A stretch of DNA of 64,000 nt, taken from the NCBI RefSeq assembly GCF_028372415.1, contig NC_092873.1, positions 353,896,660 through 353,960,659 on the forward strand, read 5' to 3'. The position numbers and the translations under genes are program-made. How positions within the stretch are numbered: the first letter of the stretch is position 1; each line of letters opens with the position of its first letter. The notes beneath the pieces were generated by a model. The model was not told where the DNA came from and did not search any database. It was given only the letters and a program-made list of their open reading frames with translations. The stretch is from Notamacropus eugenii (taxonomy: Eukaryota; Chordata; Mammalia; Diprotodontia; Macropodidae). This document shows positions 35,451 to 45,864 of the stretch, in pieces.

Positions 35451-35674
35451 TTCTGAAAAGGGAGGTCTAGGGCTTCCCCTCCCACCTTGCACCCATTGCA
35501 TATGCTAAAGAAAGAGGAAATTGAGCTGACCAGGGGGTGTGCCCAAATGGGAAGTTTCTGAATTCAGCACCCTTTCTTAATTGGGTAGGAGCTTTATGAC
35601 TCCTATGAGAAGCCAGATGAAAGAAAAAGAAATAAGGCTGGGACCTGGCTGTCAGTGATGTTCACAGGGATCCG

Positions 35675-35860
35675 CTATTGAGTGGCAGCCTGGTATAGTA
35701 GATAGAGATGGATAGAGAGCTGACCTCTATCTTAAACTCTAAGGCAACTGAGCTCTGAAGTTGCAGAAAAAGTGCTAATCTACATTGGTAGAGGGAATTT
35801 ACGCATCTGAGAGGTTCCTATAATAATGAAATCACAGATCCAGTTCATATCCCTTCTAGC
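35675..35860 (+). mobile_element. CORE-type marsupial SINE (second family)
   Basis: Head TGGCAGCCTGGTATAGTAGA, then AAGTTGCAGAAAAAGTGC, TACATTGGTAGAGGGAATTT and GAAATCACAGATCCAG. Same tail as the copy at 25845. The middle part is shortened. Confidence 0.72.
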
Positions 35861-35883
35861 TGCAGTAGCTGCTCAGGTACAGA

Positions 35884-36095
35884 AAGGTGGTACAGTGGTT
35901 AGATCACTGGGCCTTGAGTCAAAAATACCAAGTTCAAATCCAGCCGCAAACATTTACTGACTATGTGACTCTGGGCAAATCATTCATCCTCTGCCTCAGT
36001 TTCCTCAACTACAAAATGGGGATAATAATAGTACTTGCCATTCACCTTTCACAGTGTGAATGGCATATGGTAGACACTTAATGCTTTTTCCTTCC
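35884..36095 (+). mobile_element. MIR-type SINE
   Basis: AGGTGGTACAGTGGTTAGAT, AGTTCAAATCCAGCCGC, TATGTGACTCTGGGCAAATC, CCTCAGTTTCCTCAACTAC, ATGGGGATAATAATAGTACT, then GGTAGACACTTAATGC: nearly the full MIR order. Confidence 0.82.
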
Positions 36096-36224
36096 TTTCT
36101 TTCTCCCAAACTGTCCCCTGTCCCAGTTCCCATGATGTCCAGTTAATCCAAATGAGTGTTTGAGTTCCCACCAAGTATGCTCAGCCCAGAGTGGCAGGGA
36201 AATGGAATCTCTTAGATGGCAGTG

Positions 36225-36650
36225 GATGTAGAACAGAAAGGAACCTTAGATCTAGTTTTTTAGATGAGGAGACTAAAGCTTAGGGCAACAAGGTGGCACA
36301 GTGGATAGAGTTCCAGATCTAGAGTCAGGCTCATCTTCCTGAGTTCAAATCTAGCCTCTGACATTTGTGACTCTGGGCAAGTCACTTAACCCTCTTTGCC
36401 TTAGTTTCTTTATCTGTAAAATGAGCTGGAGAAAGAACTAGCAAACTGCTCCAGTATTTGTGCTAAAGAAAACCCCAAATGCAGTCACAAAGAGTTGGAC
36501 ATGACTGAAAAAGACTGAAATAACAACAAAATTAAAGTTTAGTAAAGAAGAAAGAAAAGAAAGACTTGCTCAGGATCATAGAACTAGGGAGGGAAGTGGC
36601 AAAACTGGGATTCTAACTCAGGTCCTATGACCTCAAATAATCTTAACTTA
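36225..36650 (-). mobile_element. MIR3-type SINE split by a younger SINE
   Basis: The left part 36225-36282 (AGAAAGGAACCTTAGATC, GATGAGGAGACTAAAGC) and right part 36541-36650 (GACTTGCTCAGGATCATAG, GGAAGTGGCAAAACTGGG, TCTAACTCAGGTCCTATG) are consecutive MIR3 segments interrupted by the SINE at 36283-36531. Confidence 0.75.
36283..36531 (+). mobile_element. Marsupial tRNA-headed SINE, full length, with TSD
   Basis: GGGCAACAAGGTGGCACAGT, GGATAGAGTTCCAGATC, then CORE and tail ending GTTGGACATGACTG and AACAACAAA. Flanks are CTAAAGCTTA (36273-36282) and TTAAAGTTTA (36532-36541), 8 of 10 identical. Confidence 0.88.
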
Positions 36651-36654
36651 ATGT

Positions 36655-36830
36655 TGCTGTGATGCTTTAGGGTTTACAAATCACTTTCCTCAAAATGACC
36701 TTATGAGGTAGAAAAGGCAAATATTATTGCTCCCATGTTGCAAATGAGGAAACAGAGGTTCAGAGAGGGTAATTTACTTGACAAGCGGTAAGTATCAAAT
36801 ACAGTTCTTTTCTGACTCCAAAATCCATCA
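36655..36830 (-). mobile_element. MIR-type SINE fragment
   Basis: TTTACAAATCACTTTCCTCA, ACCTTATGAGGTAG, GCAAATGAGGAAACAGAGGT, CAGAGAGGGTAATTTACTTG in antisense order. Confidence 0.68.
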
Positions 36831-37129
36831 TGCAAGAAATTCCTTGCTTTGAGAGGTCCACGCAGCTAGGAAATAATATCTCTTTTCTCATCCAACACAC
36901 AGGATGGACCTCAGTAGAGAAAGGAGACATCCCCACCTCTGCTACCCATGCCAGACCAATATAAGGTACCTGGATAATCAGAGAGAATAGCTGATGCTGG
37001 GCAGAGCGGCACGGATGTTCCCTTGACATAGCCCTCACCTTGCAGTTTTCATTCTTGGTGCCATTAGGCAAGAAGTTTAACCTTGATCATCAGTTTCCTC
37101 CTCTGTAAAAAGCAGAGGTTGGGCTAAAG

Positions 37130-38720
37130 CAGCAGTCTCCAAACTTTTTTGAAAGCTTATCCCTATGAGCAAAAAATGTTTGAGCATAACCCCAAACATG
37201 TGGCTATTTATTTGTAAATTATATTTGCAGATAACAGTACTTATATATATATATCATAAAATATATGCAAAAACCAGTTTTAAAAGGATGAAAGATGAAA
37301 TGAATATTTAAAAAATGATTTTCCTTTTACTAAATTTACAAAACTTCTTTATGTTTTCACTAGAGCAATTGTAATGTTTTAATGAAAACAATGTTATTGA
37401 ATCTGCATATTTGTTTAAATTTTGAGTAAAACATTTTATGATCTAGTGATTCAAAGCTCTGTTTCTAAATTCGGTGTTATTGGCCATCAGTGTTGAAAAT
37501 GATACTTTCCAAAGACACGGAGAGCCAAATGGAAGAAGCGTATCATTAACTACTCTTACTAAATCATAATCAAAATCCCATCTTCCGATTATGCAAAAAT
37601 AGTTGATTTTCCAAAAAAAAAAAAAAATCTACTAGTTAAATTCCATTTTCCCTAATGTCAGTCATTCTTGCACATTAATCAGAAAGTGTTGCAGTTTTAT
37701 ATTTTTAACAAATAGGTTCACAATTCATCATTTGGAAGATTTTTGAGTAGGATAGAACATTCTGCTTCCAAGTTCTTGAAAGTGGGTAGATATGAGAGGT
37801 TTTTATAGGTGACACACACGTCATTTTGGCAACCCAAGCTTTGCTTTCAAAAGTCTTGCTAAGCACGATGACTCGATACTATAATTGGGCAATATTTCTA
37901 GACACAATATACCCTTAGGTAAAGGTTCATCATTAAAGCAGTAATGGAAGTAAATTATATTTTAAACACTCTTCTTGATACTCTAGAATTTGTTTTTTAG
38001 TTCATCTTCTTATCAGATCATCGTTTTTGCCTCTTCACCTGACTGATGAACTTGGAACTAGGAGCAAGCGAAGTCTGGGCTGTGTTTTTTCTTTGTTGCT
38101 CTATTTTATTCAAATAATTAGTATTTCTTGATTTCTTCGCAAGAATCTTTTTGATGCACTTGTCCATTCAGTGAGGGGTAGTTTATTTAAAACCAGATAA
38201 CATAATCCATAAATCCACTTCATTAGCTACGACACATTACAACAGGCTGAAAATGAACCAGTGGGGATGATATCACATTCAGCCCCATCCCATTATAGAA
38301 CTCCAGTCCTCTCCTCTCAGGATACTTTGCCTTACAGTGCATGACCAGACAGAGTGAGGGCACTTAGGTGAATCTGTAGATTAAATATTAGCAAAGTTTA
38401 ATGTCTTATACTTAATAATACATATAAATATGGTGTAATATTTTTTCTTGCACCCCATTCCATCATCTTGTGCACCCCTTAGGGGAGGGTTGAGGAACCC
38501 GTGGCCTCAAGTCCACATGTGGTCTTCTAGGTCCTTGAGTGTGGCCTTTTGACTAAGTTCAAGTTTTATATGACAAATCCTTTTATTAAGGGGATTTGTT
38601 CTGTGAAGTTTGGATTCGGTCAAAAGGCTGCACTTGAGAACTTAGAGGGCCATATGTGATCTCAAAACTTCAGGTTCTCCACCCCTGTGCTTAGGGTGTG
38701 CACATTTCTTGGAGATGATT
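37130..38720 (-). mobile_element. hAT (Charlie-like) DNA transposon with transposase remnant
   Basis: The left end CAGCAGTCTCCAAACTTTTT and the right end TTTCTTGGAGATGATTG are imperfect inverted repeats. Minus-strand translation of about 37480-37560 gives DLVRVVNDTLLPFGSPCLWK and then VSFSTLMANNTEFRNRA. This resembles the hAT C-terminal dimerisation segment (LLPF..YLCE.GFSTL....KYRNRL in Charlie/ZBED relatives). Further N-terminal remnants run towards 38200, with frequent stops. Internal palindromic GTGCACCCCTTAGGG sequence near the right end hosts the MITE at 38485-38687. The element is not coding. Confidence 0.75.
38485..38687. mobile_element. Nonautonomous hAT element (MITE) nested in hAT
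   Basis: Ends GAGGGTTGAGGAACC and CAGGTTCTCCACCCCTG are inverted repeats, with the same internal fold-back family as 737-910 (CCACATGTGG, TTCTGTGAAGTTTGGATTC). It is flanked by CCTTAGGG (38477-38484) and GCTTAGGG (38689-38696), 7 of 8 identical. It is inserted in the right end of the larger hAT element. Confidence 0.85.
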
Positions 38721-39200
38721 GGACTGAAAGATTGCTGGGGACCTTCTAGATTTAAATCTAGGAAATTCTGAAACAATTTTCATTGTCCCCTTCCCTATGG
38801 AGGGTAGAGGTGGAAGTGTTTCTCAAGTCTGTGATATCAAGTTGGTGGCATCAGTGAGGTGATGGTGAGTGGATGCCTCCCTCCCATTACTTGGCTGGAA
38901 AGATCCAGTCAAGAGTACAGTAGATATATAAAAAAAGAGTAGAGTAGATAACCTTCAAAAGAAATTAACGTTAGCATCTCCTCTGGGAGCAATCCCATCC
39001 TGGACCTGTGGCCACCCTTTTGTTCCACTGGGAGCACCTGTGGGTTCTGGAGAGGGTAGACGAGAGGTAGTGGGAAGAAAGAATGTAGGGCGGGGGGAGG
39101 ACGAGGAGAGCAGCCAGGCTAGAGTAATTAAAGGTGGGAGCAGACGCAAAACTGATTTAACAACCCACAATTTAGTTTCCTCCAGCCTGCCTATATCTTT

Positions 39201-39213
39201 CCACAAGAGGGCG
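39201..39213 (+). promoter_or_regulatory. Weak CTCF-like motif
   Basis: CCACAAGAGGGCG matches the CTCF core at all but one position (A where the pyrimidine is expected). It is in non-repeat sequence 4 kb upstream of the ARHGAP23 start codon. Confidence 0.3.
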
Positions 39214-39459
39214 TTGTTTCTCCTTTGGTTTTAGTGCCCGGAGTCTGAAACCTTTTCTCTCCTGTCATAATTCCTTCCCAGAACAAGAGCCCTCCCCCTG
39301 CGTTCTTCTTACCTGCCTCCTGGGGAAGAATGGTTTGGGAGGCAGCGTATTGCAGGGCCAGTTTTAGGCTCTGAGACACTTGTCTCAACTCTCCTCCCTA
39401 CTTTCCCACATCCCCACTTTTAGAGGGAATTAGAAGATTTGGCTTCATTATCCTCTTCA

Positions 39460-39635
39460 TCACAGCTTTTGGAGCTGGAAGAGACCTTAGAGGTTTGACA
39501 GCCAGGATCCCTGTGGCCTTGGGTAGGTCTCTTGCCCTATCAGCCTCAGTTTCCTCCTTTATTAAAAAAATAATTTAGACTCAATGTTCTCTAAGGTGCC
39601 ATCTAGCACTGAATCCTCTGATCCTTGATACAGAA
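39460..39635 (+). mobile_element. MIR3-type SINE fragment
   Basis: GGCCTTGGGTAGGTCTCTTG, CCTCAGTTTCCTCCTTTATT, TAGACTCAATGTTCTCTAAG and GTGCCATCTAGCACTG follow the sense MIR3 order. A short antisense-looking block, TGGAGCTGGAAGAGACC, precedes it. Confidence 0.65.
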
Positions 39636-39777
39636 CCATCAATTGGTGTCTGTTCAATCCCCATCTAGAATTGGAGTTCCCCTGGCATTTTTGGGGGGAG
39701 GGAAAGGGAGACCCTGTTTAGCCATAGCCACCCATCTATAATTTCTCCCTCATCTCCAGCCACCACTATCTAGGCAA

Positions 39778-40030
39778 TACAGAGAGGGGAAAGGGAGAGA
39801 GGGAAGAAGAGGGAGAGGGAGAGAGGGAGAAAGAGAGAGGAAGGCAGAGAGAGAGGGGGATGCAGAGGGAGATAGGGAGGAGAGAGAGAGGGAAAGGCTG
39901 AGAGGGAGGGAGAGGGAGAGAAAGAAAGGGAGAGAGAGGGAGAGGAAGAGGGAAAGGGAAAGGGAGAGGGAGAGGGAGAGAAGGAAAGAGTGAGGGAGAG
40001 AGGGAGGCTGAGGAAGAGGGAGACATACAT
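39778..40030. repeat. GA-rich polypurine tract
   Basis: About 250 bases with almost only purines, made of GAGAGG, GGGAGA and AAGGAG units and few pyrimidine interruptions. The 128- and 86-codon Ser/Leu/Pro frames on the other strand derive from this composition. Confidence 0.9.
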
Positions 40031-40315
40031 TGAGGATGTAATGAGATGTGAGGAAGGAAAATCATCAGATAGGAGGAGAAGGTAGGAGGAAGGTGAAGAG
40101 GCTGGAATTTGGGGGGCAATAGGGAAGGAAGGGATAAGGGGATGAGGGGCATAAGATGAGATAGAAGAGAGAAGTGCAGGGGTATGAAGGGACAGGATGG
40201 GTGTCTGGGTTGGAGGAGGTGGGTCTACAGTTCAGGAAGAGGTGTGGAAGAGCAGCGAGGTGGGGGAACTTTCTGGGAAGTGGGTGGGAGCAGGATTGGG
40301 GGTAGTAGTCAGGGG

Positions 40316-40317
<2 letters not shown>

Positions 40318-40370
<53 letters not shown>
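40318..40370. repeat. (TG)n microsatellite
   Basis: About 26 uninterrupted TG units, ending in TACTAGTG. It lies 70 bases upstream of the candidate exon at 40440. Confidence 0.96.
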
Positions 40371-40372
<2 letters not shown>

Positions 40373-40439
40373 AGTGTATTGTGGACTAAGGAATTTGGCC
40401 GGATGGGAGTGTGAGCTCATTTCCTCTTGCCTGTTTCAG

Positions 40440-40521
40440 GAACTGAGGGCACCACAAGCTGGAAAAAGTGACCAGGGGGCACCCCAGCAGTCACCACTCT
40501 CCTTCCCTCCCTTGGACTCAG
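40440..40521 (+). other. Candidate optional exon between upstream promoter and ARHGAP23 exon
   Basis: A strong acceptor (TCTTGCCTGTTTCAG) precedes 82 bases that read open in the frame ELRAPQAGKSDQGAPQQ, then SPLSFPPLDS. The only donor with fitting phase is CTCAG|GTCATC, which is weak beyond the GT. Phases would join it to the ATGGAGCAG of the 29231 exon and to the acceptor at 43166. No protein similarity is known to me, so this may be chance. Confidence 0.25.
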
Positions 40522-40530
40522 GTCATCATG

Positions 40531-42359
40531 CCTGATGCCAGTACCCAGATTCTTAATCAGTCTCAGACTAGTGAATTTCACTCCCCCTCCCCTCAAGGCA
40601 GCCTGTTTGTCCAGGAAGGGGAGGATGAACTGGAGAGACAGAGCACTTGGGAACCATTCAGCAGCATGGAGGAAAGAAGTGGGGGACCATGGCTTGAGGA
40701 AGTGACAGGAGGATATAAAGAACTGGCAAGAAAAAGTGGAGCAGCACTACAGCATGAAGGATTGAAGTTAGACAGCAAGAATGATTTCCTGTGTTGGGGA
40801 AATTCGTGGGCTAAGATGCTCTGAGTCAGCCCTCTGTGTTCTTAAGGCTGGAAGCTTGGTGGGGGTTGCTTCAGGGTTCAGGAAGGCATTTTCCCTCTAC
40901 CAGATGGAGCCATTTCCACATAAGCATATGGCAGAAGACATAGCCTCCCATTCAGCACCAACGTGCCTTGAGATGAGGTTAAGGGGTATATTTGGGGGTG
41001 AGGATGGGGGATCAGGGATAGGGCAGAAATTAAAATAAGACATTCTTCCACCAGACTAAGGAGCCACAGATAAGAAATGAATCTCTCCCTGGGCTCCTTA
41101 GGGATAGCACTACCATTCCCCCCATGTTTTTTCCAGCTCTGGAGACCCAACTCCTGCCTTGGTCCAAGGAATGGAGGGCTGGGAAACACTAGATACAATC
41201 AAGTCATAGAGAAAGGGTCCCAGGGAAAGGATAAAATAAATAGATGAACAGAGAAGTTTCTCTGCCGCATTTCTAGGCCATATTCCTTTGTATGGACCCT
41301 GAACACTTTCCTTTAATCATCTGGAAGCACAGGAAGGTTATCAAATCTGCAAAGGGGTGGAGGGAAATGAAAGGAATACTGAGTTTCATGTAGCAGAAAA
41401 TATAGAGGTTAGATTGCAGGAAGGACTTAATAACCCGAAAGGTCAGGTGCAACCCAAAGAATCTTGGGTTTCTTCCTTCCTCCCCTTCCCCTCCTCCCCC
41501 CTCTTCCCCTCCCCCCAAGTAAGAACATTGCCAGGCTAGACTGAGGGTAGATGGATGAGGGATTTCTAGGTGGTGGTTGAAGGGAGGTGGATTCCTGACA
41601 CACCCTTGGGATGCCCTTCCAGGCAAATCTTTGTGACTGGCTCAGTGTTAGACCGGAAAACACTCTAGGTGCCTTATGTAGGAGTCCAGTGACTCACAGG
41701 TATGTTGTCTGTGAGTATGTGTCTGTCCAATATTTCTTCTCTCATTCTGCACTCCTAGACTAAGATCTTTTTCTCTGGAGGCCACAACTAGTGGGGATAG
41801 TAGGCGATAAAGGAATTATGGGGGTAGGAAGGAATTAAGGTAGTCGCTTTATATCTTTCTCTCTGCTACCTCCTTTCTTCTATGTAATTATATTACCCTG
41901 ACTCCCAAACACATGTACCCCAGGGGGAGCGGAATCAGGAAGCCTGGCTTAGAATGCTTTCCTGGGGAACTGATGATCTATGGGGAATACTGCATTCTTT
42001 CCCATGGTGTATCACCACCAAAAGATAATAGTCCAGTTAGGATTCCGACTACCTCTCTCTGTTTCTCTCTCTCGTACATGAGTCTGCCTTTCTGTCTTGG
42101 CTCTATGCCTTTGTGTTTCTGTTCATCCCCATGTGTCTAGTAAGTATTTAAGAAATGCTCTGTTTGCCTATCTATCCTGCCTTGTGTAGATCTATATTTC
42201 TCTAACTTTCACTTTTGCTACTTCCCATACCACTGTCTCTGTGACTATGTCTGTTTCTCTGTATTTCTCTTTGTCTCTCTGTGCCAGTTCTGGGTAAGGT
42301 GCCCTTGACCTCTTTCCCTGACCTCACCAAGCTCTCTATCTGGGCCATTCTGAGGGAGG
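40531..42359. other. ARHGAP23 upstream region, no supported feature
   Basis: Unique, moderately GC-rich sequence without recognisable exons or repeat families, except short pyrimidine runs (CTTCCTCCCC type, 41470-41518). The open frames of 60-118 codons show no known domain. Confidence 0.4.
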
Positions 42360-42457
42360 CAAGTTTTTCTCTCCTCTCCTCTCCTCTCCTCTCCTCTCCT
42401 CTCCTCTCCTCTCCTCTCCTCTCCTCTCCTCTCCTCTCCTCTCCTCTCCTCTCCTCT

Positions 42458-42530
<73 letters not shown>

Positions 42531-42780
42531 TCCACTCCCTCTCTCTTTTTCTCTCCCCTTTCTTCCTTTTTCTGTCTCTCTCTCTCCCTTCCTCTCTCTT
42601 CACTCTTCTTCCCTCCTTCTCTGCCCCTCCATCCCTTTCTGTTTCTCCGTACTCTCTGTCCCTCCCTTTTTCTCTCCTTTTTTGTCTTTCTCCCTCTCTC
42701 TGTGTCCCTCCTTTCTTAATGTCTTTCCCTCTCTGTCTCTATCCCTCCCTCTCTGTTCCTTCTTTCTCCCTCTCTCGCTA
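42360..42780. repeat. Long polypyrimidine tract: (TCTCC)n, (CT)n, then mixed
   Basis: From 42369 about 18 CTCTC-C pentamers are followed at 42462 by about 60 bases of CT dinucleotides, then C/T-rich sequence to 42780. The 166-codon Ser/Leu frame and the 133-codon Arg/Glu frame on the other strand are compositional. The tract lies 0.4-0.8 kb upstream of the ARHGAP23 coding exon. Confidence 0.95.
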
Positions 42781-42819
42781 GCTCTCCAATCACCATTCTC
42801 TGATCTCTATCCTACCCAT

Positions 42820-43201
42820 CCGTTTTCTCAGCCCCAGGGTTCTGTCTGATCTATCATCCCGCGGGTTCCGATGAGCTGGGCAGGTTCTGAGCTCCGTTTC
42901 TCTCAGGGTAGGAAAGTAGGGTGAGTTCTCTTCTCGTTTCTCTCTTCCACTTTCTCGCTCCTCTCTCAGTCTCCTCTCACTGGGGTCTGGGTCGGTTCTT
43001 CTCTTTGCTCGGTGGGCTTGCCCTTTCCCTACCAAGATCTCCACCTCCTCCTCCTGGGCCCCTTCCTATCCCTCCCAGGTTCCTCCCACTCCCCGCCCAA
43101 ACTACTCCCACTCCTCTCCAGGCTCCGCCTCTCCCCTCCCCCTTCCCTCTCCCTGTCCCTCCCCAGCCCTGATCGGGCCCCAGAGTCGCCGCTGCTGCCC
43201 G
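42820..43201 (+). promoter_or_regulatory. ARHGAP23: ARHGAP23 5' region: CpG-rich leader with splice acceptor before the ATG
   Basis: GC-rich sequence with CpGs retained (CCCGCGGGTTCC at 42858, GGGTCGG, CTCCGCC). It contains a long pyrimidine run ending CCCTGTCCCTCCCCAG at 43166, an excellent acceptor 35 bases before the start codon. Two readings are possible: a local CpG-type promoter that transcribes through, or an internal exon joined to an upstream noncoding exon such as the one ending at 29231. No TATA box is visible. Confidence 0.55.
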
Positions 43202-43264
43202 ATGAATGGAGTCACCTTCTGCCTGGTCGGGATTCCTCCCCGCCCGGAGCCCCGGCACCCCCAG
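43202..43264 (+). CDS. ARHGAP23: ARHGAP23 first coding exon (residues 1-21)
   Basis: ARHGAP23 is a large Rho GTPase-activating protein with an N-terminal PDZ domain, a PH domain and a RhoGAP domain, close to ARHGAP21. This exon reads [18 protein letters not shown] then HPQ and ends in phase 0 at CAG|GTGAGA, a consensus donor. From memory the human protein starts [20 protein letters not shown], so only a few residues differ. The start context is poor (CCCG before the ATG, A after it), but the conserved N-terminus supports it. The PDZ-coding exons were looked for to the window end and not found, so intron 1 exceeds 20 kb. SOCS7 upstream in the same orientation fits the conserved gene order. Confidence 0.93.
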
Positions 43265-44329
43265 GTGAGAGGAACTGGCAGGGAATATGGACACGAAGCC
43301 TGGCTCTAAGGGATACAGGGTATGGGCAAGACGAGTGATGCTACCCAGGAATGATACTGCCACCTCACACAGAGTTCTCCCAAGTGAGAACTGGACATGG
43401 GGAGGATCCCCTTCCTGGAATGGAATTGGTTGGTTGGCAACTAGGGGTCCTGGATCCTGGGTCAGGCTGTGGGTGGAAAAAATCTCTGAAGCTACTAGGT
43501 CTGCTCAAGGATGGGTATAGTGCCAGGACAGGAGTGGGCATCGAGGGATGGCAGAGAGAGTGGACAGTAAAAACACTTGCCCAGGTAAATGGTGAGCAGG
43601 CTTCAGGAGTGAAAGGGGGAGGCCCGATCCCTTTGTCCCTCCGTTTGCCTGCCAGCCAGGCAGGGCGACTCTCACTCCCGTTTCCTCTGCCCGAGTTTTC
43701 TTTTTCCGTTGGTGAGGCCCAGACACAGCTGGAGAGGGAGAGAGTGGGGGAGGGGGCTCCTTTCAGAGCTGGATGTCCTCTCCGGGGCAGGCAGGGCAGG
43801 CTTTAGGATGCCAGCTTTAGGGCTTAAGAATTGGGGCTACTTCCTCCCCAAGGCCAATGGCAGACTGGTCAGTTTCCCTCCTCCCCCATAACTTACAGCC
43901 TCAGGACATATGGCTCCTCAGTTCTCTGGGGGAGTCCCCTGCCCCCACCCTTTGCTCTTGGGCTGCTTGTCTGGGTGGGTGGGTCTGGCCTGGAGGTGCC
44001 AGGGGGATTAGTCAGAGCTGTAGTGCTCTCCCTCCCTTGTTTGGGTTCTTTCATCTACCCAGCTGCTGAGGATGGGGAGGGACTGTTCACCCAGAAGCCC
44101 ACAACCCAAAGGCATCATCCTAACTATCCTGCCTGCATGACAGAGAGGACTGATCTGGGGGGAATACCTTTCTGTCAATAAAGGAAGCCTCATCATCTCC
44201 AGATAGGTGCCCCTCTGGTCAGAAACTTCACCTCTTTTCCTGAGAGGGTATTATTGTTTTGTTGCCTGGAAAGGACATTGGAAACGAGGGGGCATTTATT
44301 GGCGGGGAACTGCTATACTCCGCTGTACT

Positions 44330-44505
44330 GTGAACCTCTGAGCAAGCCAAATTACCACTTTCTGCCTCAGTTTTCTCATCTGTAAAATGGGGATAATAAT
44401 AGTACCCACCTCCCAGAATTGTTGTGAGACTCAAAAGAGATAACCTGTGTAAAGGGTTTTGTAAACTTTAAAATCCTACATAAATGTTAGAGCTATCATC
44501 ATTAA
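44330..44505 (+). mobile_element. MIR-type SINE
   Basis: CTGCCTCAGTTTTCTCATCT, ATGGGGATAATAATAGTACC, ATTGTTGTGAGACTCAAA, GATAACCTGTGTAAAGGG in MIR order. Confidence 0.8.
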
Positions 44506-45624
44506 GAGTGACCAGTGGGTATGGAAAACACCATACCAAGAACGATTCAGCTTTGGGGTCTCTATTGGATCCTCTTCTATCTTTAGGGTTAAATTCTTAG
44601 GGACCTCCCTGCCCTAACCTTTTCATTATATGGTTGAGATTTGATATTTGAGAATTCCGTGCTTGTGGGTCTGCGTTTGTCTTCCCAGGACCGGTATACG
44701 ATGAGATTCTCATCTCTCGAATGACTGTGCCCGCCTGCCCCCTCTCTTCACTCTTCCCCCCCACATCCAAGCCCAAGTGTGTTTCCTAATTACGAACTTG
44801 AAATTCAGGATGAACTGGGGGGTGGGGTGGGTCATTAAACATGAGTCCTTTGGATATACCCCTTTTCTACATCTTCCAAAGAGAGGGTGGTTGGGCTGTG
44901 AGCCCGTGTGATTGTCCCCCTTAGGCAAAACTACAGCCCCATTATCAAAAGTGCTGGGATTGTTGATTTGATGTGTGCTTTTGCATGTGATTTGCCTCAC
45001 TTTTATGGGACAATCCCTTTCACCCCAAACCTGGTCCAAAGCTCTCCAACTCCAGTCTTCCTAGTGCCTCTAGTCCAGGCAGGGGTAAAGTGGGCAAAAA
45101 GGCTATTTGAGATCAACCCTGTTTCTCCTATTTGCTAGGCACCTCCTCTTCCCTGGCCTTAGAGATATTTTGGCAGAGATGTCAGCTCACTCTGGTACCT
45201 TCTTGGGCAGGAACGAGGCAGGGGGGATAGGGGAGTAGTGTTGGGAAATTGGCAGCAATACCAGGCTCAGCTGGGCATGGAGTTGCCATGGGGGTTGGGA
45301 TGGGTGGTGAGGAGACCAGTTCCTGATCTTCACTCAAGGATTTTGTTCTCCATCTCCCTCCCCCACTCCCAACTGCAGCCCCAGATCTAGGTCTCTTCCC
45401 AGCATCCTGGGAGACATTGGGCTAGTTAGGGGAGAGAATTTTGTGCATCTGGATGAGTGTCCTATATTTCTGTTCCTTCCATGCCCTCAAGGAGCAAGTG
45501 GACATTCTTAGTTTATCAAAAGTAAACTTGTGCTGCTTGGGCTTTCTTAGGGATGTGTGTGACTGTGTGAGTGTGTGTTATGTTGTATAGTGTATTGTGT
45601 ATGTGTTGTGTGTAAGACACACAT

Positions 45625-45722
45625 ACAGAGACAGCCAGAGACAGAGAGACGTGGAGACATGGAGACAGAGAGGGAGAGACAGAGACAGAGACAGAAAGAG
45701 AGAGACAGAGAGAGAGAGAGAA
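45625..45722. repeat. GAGACA-rich purine repeat
   Basis: Imperfect GACAGAGA and GGAGACA units follow a TG-rich stretch (45555-45612). Confidence 0.88.
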
Positions 45723-45864
45723 TCTGGTTCTAGGTACAGAGTAGGAAGATGGATAGTTTCATCTTCCAGTGAAGGAATACTTTGGAAGGCTTCTTCTCAT
45801 GCATTACATGACAGGAAGACATTTCAGTTTTTAGCATGAGATTGAGGTTAGATGTCTAGAAGGG

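Larger units (their letters stand above)
37055..38775 (+). mobile_element. MIR3-type SINE split by a hAT transposon
   Basis: The left part (37055-37129) has AGTTTCCTCCTCTGTAAAA and AGAGGTTGGGCTAAAG. The right part (38721-38775) has GGACTGAAAGATTGCTGGGG, ACCTTCTAGATTTAAATC. Joined in mind they follow the MIR3 consensus order, and the intervening 1.6 kb is the hAT element. The duplicated join reads GGGCTAAAG on the left and GGACTGAAAG on the right. Confidence 0.68.

Noticed and set aside
39766-40152. 128-codon Ser/Pro/Leu frame
   Set aside because: The complement of the polypurine tract, with no start context, homology or splice signals.
42202-42781. Long Arg/Glu and Ser/Leu open frames (133 and 166 codons)
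   Set aside because: Translation of the pentanucleotide and CT tracts on the two strands. Composition only.
43287-43806. ARHGAP23 second exon just after the first
   Set aside because: The frames do not give the expected continuation into the PDZ region, and the first exon ends in a consensus donor with intronic sequence after it.
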